Shown: piece after piece, positions 7,372 through 15,938 of the stretch
Position numbering within the stretch: position 1 is the stretch's first letter
Layout: each line of letters starts with the position of its first letter
Source of the DNA: CAYFUR01 sp964346275
GTDB lineage: Bacteria > Sumerlaeota > Sumerlaeia > SLMS01
Assembly (NCBI GenBank): GCA_964346275.1
Contig: CAYFUR010000011.1
Span: 1-53,376 of the forward strand
Length of the DNA: 53,376 nucleotides
Reading direction: 5' to 3'
Notes under the pieces: model-generated
Database searches by the model: none
The model's input: only the letters and a program-made list of their open reading frames with translations
What the model was told of the DNA's origin: nothing
Made by a program: the position numbers and the translations under genes

Positions 7372-8343
7372 ATGCGCTGGATTATCACTTGCCTGCTCGT
7401 CATGGCGATCCTGGCCCCGGGGGCGCTGGTGGCGAAGGATCCCAGTTCCGCCCGAAAAGAAGACGCCAACATCGAAGTCCGCCCCGTTCGGCCTCCTGAT
7501 CCCGGGCGGCCCGGCAGCCGCGGCTCCATCGATGTGGATGTCTGGACGAATCGCCGGACTTATTCCAGCGGCCAGCCGGTCCAGATCCGCGTCCGCACCG
7601 ACGAGGATGCCTATCTTTTCGTCTACAGCACCGATGGCGACGGTGTCACCCATCAGCTCCTGCCGAATTACTACGAGCGGGACAATTTCGTCCGCGCTCA
7701 TCGAACTTTCGAAATGCCGTCTCGCCGCTACGAATTAATCGCCACGGGGGAGGGCCGGGATACGATCCACGTCATCGCGGTGGAACGCCCGGAGAAAAAC
7801 TGGAAATTACCTCCGCATTTCCGTACTTACAGCGAGAAAGAGCCGTTCCACGTCTGGAAGGGCGGTGTGGAGGAGGCGCGCTCGCAGCTCCGCCAGTCCC
7901 TGGAAAAAGAATCCGGGAAAAAAGAGCAAACGGAAAGCGACCAGGATTTTACCGAAGGGACCGGCAAGGAAAAGGATCTCGGATCGATCAAGCACCAGGA
8001 CTCAAAAGGCCGCGTCATCGTCGCCCCGCCGGGAGGACCCGCATGGGGCGAGGCGTGGACCAGCATCTATGTTTCGCCGCGGCGGGCACCACGGGATTTC
8101 TGGCCGAGGGACTGGCGCGGTTTTCCCTTTGAGGATGATCTCTACGAATTTGAAGATGGCCATCAGGAATACCGGTATTACGAATATCGCGGCCGCGTCG
8201 AGGAAACGGACCGGAACTCGCCGCGGGAAATGCAGAAAGAGTTGCTCGAGAACATCCGCCTCCAGCGCGAAGAGATGCGCGAGGACATGCGCGAGAACCT
8301 GGAGCGTCAGCGCGAAGAGGTGTACGAGAATTTCCGGGAATAG
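7372..8343 (+). CDS. Secreted DUF4384-type protein with charged C-terminal coiled coil
   Basis: 323 residues. Signal peptide at 1-21 (MRWIITCLLVMAILAPGALVA), then a disordered proline-rich linker. The DUF4384-like beta domain (about 50-140) contains DVWTNRRTYSSGQPVQIRV and EDAYLFVYSTDGDGVTHQLL, a pattern found in periplasmic proteins and on serine/threonine kinases. A lysine- and glutamate-rich linker and an acidic/aromatic stretch follow. The last 45 residues are a strongly charged helix with the repeated unit REEMREDMREN/RQREEVYEN, a likely coiled coil. The start is well supported by AAGGAGGT eight bases before the ATG. The domain's function is not established. Confidence 0.82.
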   Translation: MRWIITCLLVMAILAPGALVAKDPSSARKEDANIEVRPVRPPDPGRPGSRGSIDVDVWTNRRTYSSGQPVQIRVRTDEDAYLFVYSTDGDGVTHQLLPNYYERDNFVRAHRTFEMPSRRYELIATGEGRDTIHVIAVERPEKNWKLPPHFRTYSEKEPFHVWKGGVEEARSQLRQSLEKESGKKEQTESDQDFTEGTGKEKDLGSIKHQDSKGRVIVAPPGGPAWGEAWTSIYVSPRRAPRDFWPRDWRGFPFEDDLYEFEDGHQEYRYYEYRGRVEETDRNSPREMQKELLENIRLQREEMREDMRENLERQREEVYENFRE

Positions 8344-8372
8344 ATCTCACTACGCACGCAGGACATGCATCT

Positions 8373-8408
8373 CTTTGTGAACTTCGTGTCCTTTGTGCCT
8401 TTGTGTTT
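8373..8408. repeat. Four tandem 9-base CTTTGTGNN-like units
   Basis: CTTTGTGAA, CTTCGTGTC, CTTTGTGCC and TTTGTGTTT follow each other in the gap between the converging DUF4384 and rfbB genes. Very similar TTCGTG/TTTGTG strings occur as dispersed intergenic repeats in many environmental bacterial genomes. That comparison is from memory, and only this one copy is in the window. Confidence 0.45.
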
Positions 8409-8449
8409 CTATTCCCTGGCGCTTCTCGATTTGCTGAAAGACGAGGAAA

Positions 8450-9478
8450 TCACGCCAATTTGCCATAATGCTCGTCGTAGTATTTCCGGAACTCGCCGGA
8501 GTGAACGCGCTCAATCCAGGGACCGTTGGCTTTATACCAGTCGACGGTCATTTCCAGGCCCTCTTCCCATGCGATGCGTGGCTTCCAGCCCAGCTCGCTG
8601 TTGATCTTGGTGGAATCGATCGCATAGCGGCGGTCGTGGCCCGGCCGGTCTTTCACGGTGCGGATCAATGATTCGTCCCGGCCGGTGAGTTCCAGGATCA
8701 GCTTCACCACATCGATATTCGCCCGCTCGTTATCCGCGCCGATGCAATAGGTTTCCCCCGCCTTCCCCTTCATGGCGACTGCATAGACAGCCTCGCAGTG
8801 GTCGATTACATGGATCCAGTCCCGCACGTAGAGGCCGTCGCCGTACACGGGCAGCGGCTTGCCCGAGAGGGCGTTGCTGATCATGAGCGGGATCAGCTTT
8901 TCCGGATACTGGTAGGGGCCGTAGTTATTGGAGCAGTTCGTAATGACGGTGTCCATGCCATGGGTATGATGGGCCGCGCGGACGAGCATGTCGGCCCCGG
9001 CTTTGCTCGCCGCATAGGGGGAATTCGGACGGTAGGGCGATACTTCATTGAATCGTTCCGGCGTATCGAGGGGCAGCGCGCCGTAAACCTCGTCGGTGGA
9101 TACGTGGACAAAGCGCTTCGCACCGTGCCGCCGCGCGGCATCGAGCATGACCTGGGTTCCAAGGACATTCGTGCGGATAAAGGGCGCGGGATCCTGTATA
9201 GACCGGTCGACGTGGGACTCCGCCGCGAAGTGGAAAACGTATTCCGGCGGAGTTTTGGAGAAGACGTCTTCGACCTGCCCGGCGTCGGCGATGTCACCAC
9301 GCACGAGTTCCAACCGGTCGTCGTCATCGAGGTAGGGCTGCAGGTTCTCGGCGTTCCCCGCATAGGTCAACGCATCGAGGACAATGATTCTCGAACACCA
9401 GTCGTGGCCGAGAGCCACACGCACGAAATTGCTGCCAATGAATCCCGCCCCTCCGGTGACCAGCCATGTTTCCGCCAT
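8450..9478 (-). CDS. rfbB: dTDP-glucose 4,6-dehydratase
   Basis: 342 residues, the normal length. It converts dTDP-glucose to dTDP-4-keto-6-deoxyglucose, the branch point to rhamnose and other deoxysugars. It is an extended SDR enzyme: TGGAGFIGSNFV near the N-terminus binds NAD, then come FHFAAESHVDRS, STDEVYG and the active-site YAASKAGADMLV (Tyr-x-x-x-Lys). NCSNNYGPYQYPEKLIP and VRDWIHVIDHC are typical of RmlB. It is the last gene of the minus-strand polysaccharide operon, 27 bases after the aminotransferase gene. rmlC and rmlD are not in the window, so rhamnose cannot be asserted as the product. Confidence 0.93.
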   Translation of the reverse strand: MAETWLVTGGAGFIGSNFVRVALGHDWCSRIIVLDALTYAGNAENLQPYLDDDDRLELVRGDIADAGQVEDVFSKTPPEYVFHFAAESHVDRSIQDPAPFIRTNVLGTQVMLDAARRHGAKRFVHVSTDEVYGALPLDTPERFNEVSPYRPNSPYAASKAGADMLVRAAHHTHGMDTVITNCSNNYGPYQYPEKLIPLMISNALSGKPLPVYGDGLYVRDWIHVIDHCEAVYAVAMKGKAGETYCIGADNERANIDVVKLILELTGRDESLIRTVKDRPGHDRRYAIDSTKINSELGWKPRIAWEEGLEMTVDWYKANGPWIERVHSGEFRKYYDEHYGKLA

Positions 9479-9505
9479 GCTTTCGCTTCCTTGTCTCGAC
9501 AGATT

Positions 9506-10642
9506 TCAGGAGAACAGAACACCCTTCAAAATCTCGCAAATCTCTTCGGCGTCATCGGGTTCCATGGTGGGACACATGGGTAGGCTGAGGACTTCATCGG
9601 CCACGCGTTCCGTGACAGGCAGCGATCCCCTGCCAGCGGAGAACCCAGCCATGGAAGGCTGGAGGTGGCAAGGAATGGGGTAATGGATGCCGGTCATGAC
9701 GCCGCGCTTTTTCAGCTCGGCCTGCACGCGGTCGCGGTCGGCCACGCGGATCTCGAAGAGATGATAGGCCGAGCTGCAACCGGCGGGAATCTGCTGGAAG
9801 GGAACAGGATGCGAGTCAAAGGGCTCGCTGGATAAGACCTGCACGTAGCGGGCCGCAACGGAGCGCCGCCGCTCGTTCCAGTTTTCCAGGTGTTCCAGCT
9901 TCACGAGCAGAATAGCGGCCTGGAGCGTGTCCAGGCGATAATTCGTGCCCATCTCGATGTGTTCGTATTTCGCCTCGCGGCCGTGATTCACATAGCGGCT
10001 GATTTTCCGGCCGAGTTCCTCGTCCAGAGTTGTCACGGCACCGCCATCGCCGAAGGCTCCCAGGTTTTTGCCCGGGAAAAAACTGAAGGCCGCCGCCAGG
10101 CCGAGGGCCCCGGCCTTGCGCGTCTTATAGACAGCGCCATGGGCTTGGGCTGCGTCTTCGATCACGGGAATCTCGTGGCGGCAGGCGATCTCGTTAATGG
10201 GGTCCATGTCGGCGGGTGCGCCGTAGAGATGGACGGGAACGATGGCGCGGGTGCGCGGGGTGATAAGGGGTTCAATGGCGGCCGGGTCGATGAGCATGGC
10301 CGCTTCATCAATCTCGGCAAAGACCGGGCGGGCGCCGGCCAGGCGAACGCTTTCCGCCGTGGCGACAAAAGTATGAGACGGGAGAATGACCTCGTCATCA
10401 GGCCCGACGCCGATGGCAGCCAGCGCGGCGTGAAGAGCGCTCGTCCCGTTGGACGCTCCGATGGCGGCTTTTGATGCGCAGTAAGCATTCCATTTTTCTT
10501 CGAACTCGCCAACTTCCGGGCCGTTGATAAAGCGCCCGTGGGCCAGCACGCGATCCATGGCGGCCCTGATCTGCACATCGAGGGCCTTGTGCAGTTTTTT
10601 TAAATCGAGAAAAGGAAAGGTCTTCATCGCAGGATTCATCAT
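9506..10642 (-). CDS. DegT/DnrJ/EryC1/StrS-type sugar aminotransferase
   Basis: 378 residues. PLP-dependent transamination of a keto-sugar nucleotide. The internal aldimine lysine is probably K192 in FSFFPGKNLGAFGDGGA. Other family marks are GASNGTSALHAAL (about 62-74), IEDAAQAHGA (161-170) and the tail IHYPIPCHLQP. Its start abuts the stop of the dehydrogenase gene (TAGATG). Grouped with the Gfo/Idh dehydrogenase and the beta-helix acyltransferase, it looks like WbpE/WlbC, which aminates the 3-keto sugar on the way to UDP-2,3-diacetamido-uronic acids. With rmlA/rmlB alongside, a dTDP-3-amino-3,6-dideoxyhexose is the alternative. A second start six codons in (MKTFPF) is possible. Confidence 0.9.
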   Translation of the reverse strand: MMNPAMKTFPFLDLKKLHKALDVQIRAAMDRVLAHGRFINGPEVGEFEEKWNAYCASKAAIGASNGTSALHAALAAIGVGPDDEVILPSHTFVATAESVRLAGARPVFAEIDEAAMLIDPAAIEPLITPRTRAIVPVHLYGAPADMDPINEIACRHEIPVIEDAAQAHGAVYKTRKAGALGLAAAFSFFPGKNLGAFGDGGAVTTLDEELGRKISRYVNHGREAKYEHIEMGTNYRLDTLQAAILLVKLEHLENWNERRRSVAARYVQVLSSEPFDSHPVPFQQIPAGCSSAYHLFEIRVADRDRVQAELKKRGVMTGIHYPIPCHLQPSMAGFSAGRGSLPVTERVADEVLSLPMCPTMEPDDAEEICEILKGVLFS

Positions 10643-11692
10643 CTATCGCACCGCCCGGGGCGTGATCGCTTCTCCGTTTCGCTTGATCGATTCGTTGCAG
10701 GCTTCCAGAACGCTGGTGATTCTGAGGGCCTCTTCCCCGGCTCCTGTGGGCTTCGCCCGCGTCGAGAGGCAATGAAGGAAATGTTCAACTTCCTCGGCCA
10801 GTGGCTCCTGGTCGGGAACGTCCAGATAATCCCGCTCGCCGGGGCGGATCTGGAGCTGGTAACGCTCGAAGCTCCCTTCCGTTCCCTCCCTCGCCACTTC
10901 CTCGATGCGCTGGTGGTAAAGTGTCAGCGGCTTCTGACGATCTACGTCGTTATAGACAAGCATCCGCTCGGACCCGACGACAGTCATCTCGCGAATCTTC
11001 ACGGGGTTCATCCAACTGACCTGGACCGACGCCATGCGCCGGCGCGGAAACTCCAGCACACAAAAAGCGAAGTCTTCCTGGCTGTGTCCCTCGTGAAAGG
11101 CAAGGCCCCGCGCGCTGACCGAGACGGGCATCTCCTCCAGCCAGTAGAGCAAAATCGATATATCGTGCGGTGCGAGGTTCCACAGCGCGTTGCAGTCTTC
11201 GCGAATGCGGCCGAGGGACAAGCGCTGGGCCGTGATCAGTTGCAAATCGCCGAGCTTGCCCGTCTCGATCTCTTCTTTCACCCGGCGCACCGCCGGATTG
11301 AAGAGGAACGTGTGGCCGACCATGAGCACGCGGCCGAGCTTCTCCGCCAGATCCACCAGGTCGCGCGCCTCGGCCAGATTCATGGCCAGCGGCTTTTCGA
11401 CCAGCACGTCCTTGCCCGATTCCAGCAACAGCCGCGTATGCTCGGGGTGCAGGCCCGCGGGCGTCGCCACAACAGCGGCGTCTATGGAATCATCGGCGGC
11501 CACATCCTCCACCGAGGCATAGAGCACGGCGCCGGGGTGAATCGGAGTAAACTCGGCCAGGCGGGATTCATCGGGATCGCAGAGCGCCGCGACTTTGCAG
11601 TCGGGGTGCTGGCCGAAATTGCGGAGCAGATTCGGACCCCATTTTCCAAGGCCGCAGTGGCCGATGCGCAGGATTCTGTCTTGAGTTGTCAT
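10643..11692 (-). CDS. Gfo/Idh/MocA family sugar dehydrogenase
   Basis: 349 residues from the ATG at 11692, which overlaps the end of the acyltransferase gene by four bases. The N-terminal Rossmann domain starts LRIGHCGLGKWGPNLLRNFG. VLVEKPLAMNLAEA carries the EKP catalytic-lysine motif, and the C-terminal alpha/beta domain includes LWNLAPHDISILLYW with the typical H-D pair. Proteins of this subgroup next to DegT and WbbJ-like genes are usually assigned as UDP-N-acetylglucosamine (or its uronate) 3-dehydrogenases (WbpB/WlbA-like). The exact substrate is inference. A longer frame to 12184 exists, but the extension is antisense to the acyltransferase reading and is not coding. Confidence 0.9.
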   Translation of the reverse strand: MTTQDRILRIGHCGLGKWGPNLLRNFGQHPDCKVAALCDPDESRLAEFTPIHPGAVLYASVEDVAADDSIDAAVVATPAGLHPEHTRLLLESGKDVLVEKPLAMNLAEARDLVDLAEKLGRVLMVGHTFLFNPAVRRVKEEIETGKLGDLQLITAQRLSLGRIREDCNALWNLAPHDISILLYWLEEMPVSVSARGLAFHEGHSQEDFAFCVLEFPRRRMASVQVSWMNPVKIREMTVVGSERMLVYNDVDRQKPLTLYHQRIEEVAREGTEGSFERYQLQIRPGERDYLDVPDQEPLAEEVEHFLHCLSTRAKPTGAGEEALRITSVLEACNESIKRNGEAITPRAVR

Positions 11693-12324
11693 GCGAGGCC
11701 CTGCTTGGACTGGTGCTGGCTTTTGACGGGAGGCTCGGGTGTGAGAAGACGCAGGCGATTCACGCTTTCCAGCTGATAGCGAGAACCGTCCACGGGACAT
11801 GTCCAGCTCTCTCCCACGACCAGTGGTGGCAGAGTATCGCCGTGGATGCTGACCCACCCGATCCGCCGGGAGGGAATGCCGACGACCAGGGCAAAGTCTG
11901 GAATATCGCTCCGCACACAGGCCCCCGCGCCGATCATGGCCCACCGGCCAATGGTGATCCCGCAGACGATGGTCGCGTTGGCGCCAATGGTTGCGCCGCG
12001 CCGCACCAGCGTCGGCTTGAACTCCTCTTTCCGTTCGATGGCGGCGCGGGGATTCACCACGTTGGTAAAAACGCAGGAAGGCCCGCAGAAGACCTCGTCT
12101 TCCAGCTCCACGCGCTCGTAAACTGAAACGTGATTCTGCAGCTTCACGGCATCGCCGATGGAAACCTCTTTGCCGACATAGCAATTCTGGCCGATGTTAC
12201 AGCCACGGCCGATGCGGGTGTGCTCGCGAATATGGCTGAAGTGCCAGATCGCCGTGCCTTCGCCGATTTCACACGGCTCGTCCAGGTAGGCGCTTTCGTG
12301 GATTTTCACATTGGGGTGGCTCAT
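11689..12324 (-). CDS. Left-handed beta-helix N-acetyltransferase (WbpD/WlbB-like)
   Basis: 211 residues from the ATG at 12324. Hexapeptide repeats run through residues 1-150 (for example CEIGEGTAIWHFSHIREHTR, then IGRGCNIGQNCYVGKEVSIG and ATIGANATIVCGITIG), forming a left-handed beta-helix. IPDFALVVGIPSRRIGWVS ends the acyltransferase core in the way usual for these enzymes. The likely role is acetylation of the 3-amino group made by the downstream aminotransferase. The C-terminal 50 residues extend beyond the helix and hold a CP motif. It overlaps both neighbours by four bases, so its expression is tied to the dehydrogenase and the deacetylase-like gene. Confidence 0.9.
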   Translation of the reverse strand: MSHPNVKIHESAYLDEPCEIGEGTAIWHFSHIREHTRIGRGCNIGQNCYVGKEVSIGDAVKLQNHVSVYERVELEDEVFCGPSCVFTNVVNPRAAIERKEEFKPTLVRRGATIGANATIVCGITIGRWAMIGAGACVRSDIPDFALVVGIPSRRIGWVSIHGDTLPPLVVGESWTCPVDGSRYQLESVNRLRLLTPEPPVKSQHQSKQGLA

Positions 12325-13703
12325 GATTGTCCGCTGACCAGCTCTCTTTCGATCTGATCGGCCCGTTCTTGCAGAGCGAGCGCGCAGGATGCAAGAGATT
12401 GAAACCTCGCCCCGCGTCTTTTGGCTTCCGTAATCCAGTCGAGCAAGACATCCTGCCATCCGGGCCAGAGAATCGGCTCCATGTTGTTGGGGTGCAACAC
12501 GGGAACAAAGAGGCCACCAACGGCGCTGACGCGGTCCATCAGCTCCACCCCGCGTTGGTAGGCCTCTTCGGGCCCCATGCCTCGAAAATAGCGGAGAGTG
12601 GTATCCATCACTGTCGGAGGCGCCTCGATGATTTCGTCACTGGCGCGAAAAGGAAGGCAGGTCCCGCGGCGGAAACCCTCATGGGCACCGAAGCCAAGGC
12701 TGCTATCGACAAAAGACTCGCGGTTAAAGGGCGACCAGTAGGCCAGGCGCGGACCCGAGCGCAGGTAATGGGCGCGGTGGACGGGGCTGATCCCGCGGCC
12801 CGCTTCGCGGCGCAGCCGCCGCCATTGCAGGTGAAAGAAACGCGGCCGGGCGTCGCTGGTGGCATAGCTGCTGTGGAGCCCGACCTCGTGATAGCGATTG
12901 CGCAGAATCGCCCGGAGGTTTTTCCCGAGCGCCCGGCAGCGAGAGAGATCATAACTGTCGAGCCGATGCCGCCGGTGGGTTTGGCAAAAGAACGTGGCGG
13001 GGACTTGCAGACCCTCCAGCATTTCGGCGATTTCGCGAATGCGCAGGTGGGGATCCCGCGCCGCGCCAATCCAGCTCCGAAAGGCAAGGCCCAGAGCCTC
13101 CAGAAGCCGGTCCGGCTTTTGCCGGGCAATCGTCCTGAGATTTCGCAAGGCCGCGCGGCCGCGAAACATCCCGGCGGAATCGATATCAAAGGTCGTCGCG
13201 AAGACCCAGGCCGGGCTTTCCGGAGGCTGGCCCCGGCCCGCCTGGCGGGCCAGCTTGCCGCCCAGGGCACGGGCCCACTCGTCAAGGAAGGGGCGGTCGA
13301 GGCAGCCGAGCCGCCCCGCGGCGGTGCTTTCCGGCGTGGGCCGGCCGTGGCTGTCGCGCGGGCCGCGCTTCTCTTCCCACCCGGCGAGGACGGCCTGAAA
13401 CAGGCCGGGCAGATCGGCCTTCAGCGTGCTGTTGCGCACCGGGGGGAGCTTGTCCTTCTTCAGCAGATTCTCCAGGTCGCGGCGGAAACCGTCTTTTCGT
13501 GGCTGGTAGTTGCGGCGGGGCAAACGGACGAAAGGCTTCTCCCCGGGCACATCCGCCTCGCCCCAGGCAAGGACCACCTCGGCCTCGCGCGGCGCGACGA
13601 GCCGCACGGGATAACCCAGCCGCGCCAGCAACTCCGCCAGGGCGCGGGCCTCGCGCTGGCGCAGAGATTTGCCGCATGCCACCGCCAGGCGCAGTTCATC
13701 CAT
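12321..13703 (-). CDS. Polysaccharide deacetylase-like protein
   Basis: 460 residues. The N-terminal 170 residues are basic and not recognised. The C-terminal part has marks of the NodB-type TIM-barrel: FATTFDIDSAGMF (the TFDxD strand), LEGLQVPATFFCQTH, YHEVGLHSSYATSDA (the HxxxH-like metal site) and FVPVLHPNNMEPILWPGWQ near the end. Similar proteins sit in many surface-polysaccharide clusters. Deacetylation of a lipid-linked sugar or of the finished glycan is the likely job. No signal peptide is seen, so it should act in the cytoplasm. It overlaps the acyltransferase gene by four bases. A 757-codon open frame on the opposite strand (12327-14600) crosses three minus-strand genes and is a shadow. 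Confidence 0.75.
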   Translation of the reverse strand: MDELRLAVACGKSLRQREARALAELLARLGYPVRLVAPREAEVVLAWGEADVPGEKPFVRLPRRNYQPRKDGFRRDLENLLKKDKLPPVRNSTLKADLPGLFQAVLAGWEEKRGPRDSHGRPTPESTAAGRLGCLDRPFLDEWARALGGKLARQAGRGQPPESPAWVFATTFDIDSAGMFRGRAALRNLRTIARQKPDRLLEALGLAFRSWIGAARDPHLRIREIAEMLEGLQVPATFFCQTHRRHRLDSYDLSRCRALGKNLRAILRNRYHEVGLHSSYATSDARPRFFHLQWRRLRREAGRGISPVHRAHYLRSGPRLAYWSPFNRESFVDSSLGFGAHEGFRRGTCLPFRASDEIIEAPPTVMDTTLRYFRGMGPEEAYQRGVELMDRVSAVGGLFVPVLHPNNMEPILWPGWQDVLLDWITEAKRRGARFQSLASCALALQERADQIERELVSGQS

Positions 13704-13742
13704 GGAGGCAGGCTCCCGTCGCGGATGCGATCATACGGGCGC

Positions 13743-14501
13743 TTAGTCCTTCTTATTCAGGAAGGCATCGAAGGGGCGCTTCAGTTCCCGCTCCTTCACC
13801 AGGTTGCTGGCGCGCAGCAGGGAATCGAAAGTCCCCGCGTCCGTCCACCAGCCATCCATGACGCTATGCTCCAGCGTTCCCGCGCGCAGGTAGGCGTTGT
13901 TCACGTCGGTGATTTCCAATTCGCCGCGTTCGCTCGGGGCCAGCGTGCCGATCACGTCCCAAACCATCTCGTCATACATATAGACGCCGGTGACCACGCA
14001 ATTGCTCTTGGGCTTCTTCGGCTTTTCCTCGATGCCCGCGATGCGGTTGTCCTCGCCGAACTCCACGACGCCGAAACGTTCGGGATCGGCGACTTCGCGG
14101 AGAACGATGCGCCCGCCTTTCTCCTGCTCGCGGAAGGCGTCCACGTAAGGCTTGATGCTGTTTTCGAGAATGTTGTCGCCGAGAATGACCACGCAGCGAT
14201 CACCATCGACGAAATGGTCCGCCATGGAGAGGGCTTCGGCGATTCCGCCTTCTCCTTCCTGGTAGGTGTAGTTGAGGTCTTTCAGCCCAAAGTCGCGGCC
14301 ATTGCCGAGAAGCTGGAGAAAAGAACCGGCGAAGCTGCCGCCTGTCACAATCATTATGTCCGTGACGCCCGCTTCAACGAGCGAAAGAATCGGCCAATGG
14401 ATCATCGGCCGGTTATAGACAGGAAGCAGGTGCTTGTTGGTGATTCGGGTGAGGGGCTGGAGCCGGGAACCGAGGCCTCCGGCCAGGACAATGCCTTTCA
14501 T
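13743..14501 (-). CDS. Sugar-1-phosphate nucleotidylyltransferase (RmlA-like)
   Basis: 252 residues. The N-terminal signature MKGIVLAGGLGSRLQPLTRI and KHLLPVYNRPMI are those of glucose-1-phosphate thymidylyltransferases. VVILGDNILENSI binds the nucleotide and metal, and FGVVEFGEDNRIAGIEEKPK plus TGVYMYDE complete the core. It is shorter than classical RmlA (about 290), lacking the C-terminal allosteric helix region, as in the short form found in archaea and many environmental bacteria. It probably makes dTDP-glucose for the dehydratase encoded at the other end of the operon. It overlaps the upstream GT2 gene by four bases. Confidence 0.88.
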   Translation of the reverse strand: MKGIVLAGGLGSRLQPLTRITNKHLLPVYNRPMIHWPILSLVEAGVTDIMIVTGGSFAGSFLQLLGNGRDFGLKDLNYTYQEGEGGIAEALSMADHFVDGDRCVVILGDNILENSIKPYVDAFREQEKGGRIVLREVADPERFGVVEFGEDNRIAGIEEKPKKPKSNCVVTGVYMYDEMVWDVIGTLAPSERGELEITDVNNAYLRAGTLEHSVMDGWWTDAGTFDSLLRASNLVKERELKRPFDAFLNKKD

Positions 14502-15541
14502 GAGGGGTCCTTTCCTGCGGGGATCGCGGAGTTTTCTGGCGTGGAGTCCCCGGCCGGCGCAACGGTTGCCTTGGCACCGAAGACCTCCCGAACCAGGTAA
14601 AGCGGCCGCCGTTTGACTTCGTCATAGATTCGGCCGATATATTCGCCCAGCACGCCAATGGTGAAGAGCTGGATACCACCGATAAAAAGAACGCTGAGAG
14701 TGGTCGAGGCCCAACCGGGCACCGTGCCGCCAGTGAGTCCCTCGTAAAGAACTTTCAAGCCATAGACAAAGGCGAGCCCGGCGGAAGCCAGCCCGAGCCA
14801 GACGGCGAGGCGCAGCGGCGCGGTGGAAAAGCTCGTCAAGCCATCGATGGCAAAGCGCAGCATTTTGCCGAAGGGATACTTGGTTTCCCCGGCGAACCGC
14901 TCGCGCCGCACGTAGTAAACGGGCTCCTGGCGGAAGCCGACCCAGCCAAAAAGCCCGCGCAGGAACCGGTTGGACTCGCGTATAGACAGGACCGCCGCCA
15001 GCGCCCTCCGGTCGATAAGCCGGAAGTCGCCGGTGTCCAGCGGAATGGCGATCTGGGTGCTGAGGCGCAGCAACCGGTAGAAGAGCGAGGCTGTCGCCAG
15101 CTTGAACCAGCTTTCTCCACGGCGTTTTTTCCTCACCGCGTAAACCACGTCAGCGCCCTGGTGCCACTTTTCGATCATGCGCCCGAAGAGTTCCGGCGGG
15201 TCCTGGAGGTCCGCGTCGATCATGATGATGGCTTCGCCGCGGGCCTGGTCGAGCCCGGCGGTCAGGGCAAGCTGGTGTCCGAAATTCCGCGACAGGTCCA
15301 CCCCGCGTACGTGAGGATCCTCCGACGCGATTTCGCGGATCAGCTCCAGCGTGCGATCCGCGCTGCCATCATTGACCAGGATCAGTTCCCAGTCGCCGGC
15401 CACCTTGCGCAGCACCCTGGTGACGCGGCGATGCAACTCGCGGAGGACTTCCTCTTCGTTGTAGCAGGGGACCACGACCGAGACGAAGGGCCGTTCGGGG
15501 CGGGTTTGATCTTCCGGAGCCGGGGCATGAGAATGATTCAT
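14498..15541 (-). CDS. Membrane GT2 glycosyltransferase (DPM1/GtrB/ArnC type)
   Basis: 347 residues. A GT-A domain (about 18-235) shows VSVVVPCYNEEEVLRELHRR, ILVNDGSADRTLE, SRNFGHQLALTAGLDQARG and the metal-binding MIDADLQDPPEL. Two transmembrane segments follow (about 243-265 and 275-305, the latter LSVLFIGGIQLFTIGVLGEY), with GRIYDEVKRRPLYLVRE at the end, the hallmark of polyprenyl-phosphate glycosyltransferases of the GtrB/ArnC/DpmA type. It transfers a sugar from a nucleotide to undecaprenyl phosphate at the inner membrane. The ATGA overlaps on both sides tie it to the TPR and RmlA-like genes. Confidence 0.9.
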   Translation of the reverse strand: MNHSHAPAPEDQTRPERPFVSVVVPCYNEEEVLRELHRRVTRVLRKVAGDWELILVNDGSADRTLELIREIASEDPHVRGVDLSRNFGHQLALTAGLDQARGEAIIMIDADLQDPPELFGRMIEKWHQGADVVYAVRKKRRGESWFKLATASLFYRLLRLSTQIAIPLDTGDFRLIDRRALAAVLSIRESNRFLRGLFGWVGFRQEPVYYVRRERFAGETKYPFGKMLRFAIDGLTSFSTAPLRLAVWLGLASAGLAFVYGLKVLYEGLTGGTVPGWASTTLSVLFIGGIQLFTIGVLGEYIGRIYDEVKRRPLYLVREVFGAKATVAPAGDSTPENSAIPAGKDPS

Positions 15542-15858
15542 GGTTTCAGTTTGCGGAGGAACGCTTCCATTTCCCTGGCGGTTTGCAGATCGCCGCGGTC
15601 CTGCGCCACGGCAATGCCCCGTTCATAGAGTTCCCGGGCGCGGTCGTCCTGGCCCGCCTTGCGGTAGCAGTCACCCGCAAAGCGCCAGGCGGCGGAATAA
15701 TCGGGCTTCAGCTCGGTGCATTTTTCGAACGCGTCCGCGGCCTGCTCGTTCCGGCCCGAATCGAGACACAGCTTGCCCAGCATGAAAAACCCCGTGGCAT
15801 CCCGCGGATCTTTCTCAAGCAGCTTTTCGAGCTGGGCGATCTTCTCTTCCGGTGTCAT
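15538..15858 (-). CDS. Small TPR protein heading the polysaccharide operon
   Basis: 106 residues, almost all tetratricopeptide repeats: ATGFFMLGKLCLDSGRNEQA and SAAWRFAGDCYRKAGQDDRA are two full units, with capping helices on both ends. No signal peptide or membrane span, so it is cytoplasmic. It is the first gene of the eight-gene minus-strand operon and overlaps the GT2 gene by four bases. It may act as a scaffold for the glycan enzymes, but this is inference from position. The gap of 80 bases to the divergent kinase-like gene must contain the operon promoter; I see no strong consensus there. Confidence 0.8.
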   Translation of the reverse strand: MTPEEKIAQLEKLLEKDPRDATGFFMLGKLCLDSGRNEQAADAFEKCTELKPDYSAAWRFAGDCYRKAGQDDRARELYERGIAVAQDRGDLQTAREMEAFLRKLKP

Positions 15859-15938
15859 GGCGAGGCTTGTTCCTGGGGCCAGAGTGGCGACTTTTTTCCT
15901 TTGCCTGCACGCTGGTCGTCAAGGCTAGTGGAATCGCT

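Noticed and set aside
12327..14600. 757-codon open frame on the plus strand
   Set aside because: It crosses three minus-strand genes with clear family motifs. Its own composition is of the antisense type seen in high-GC DNA.
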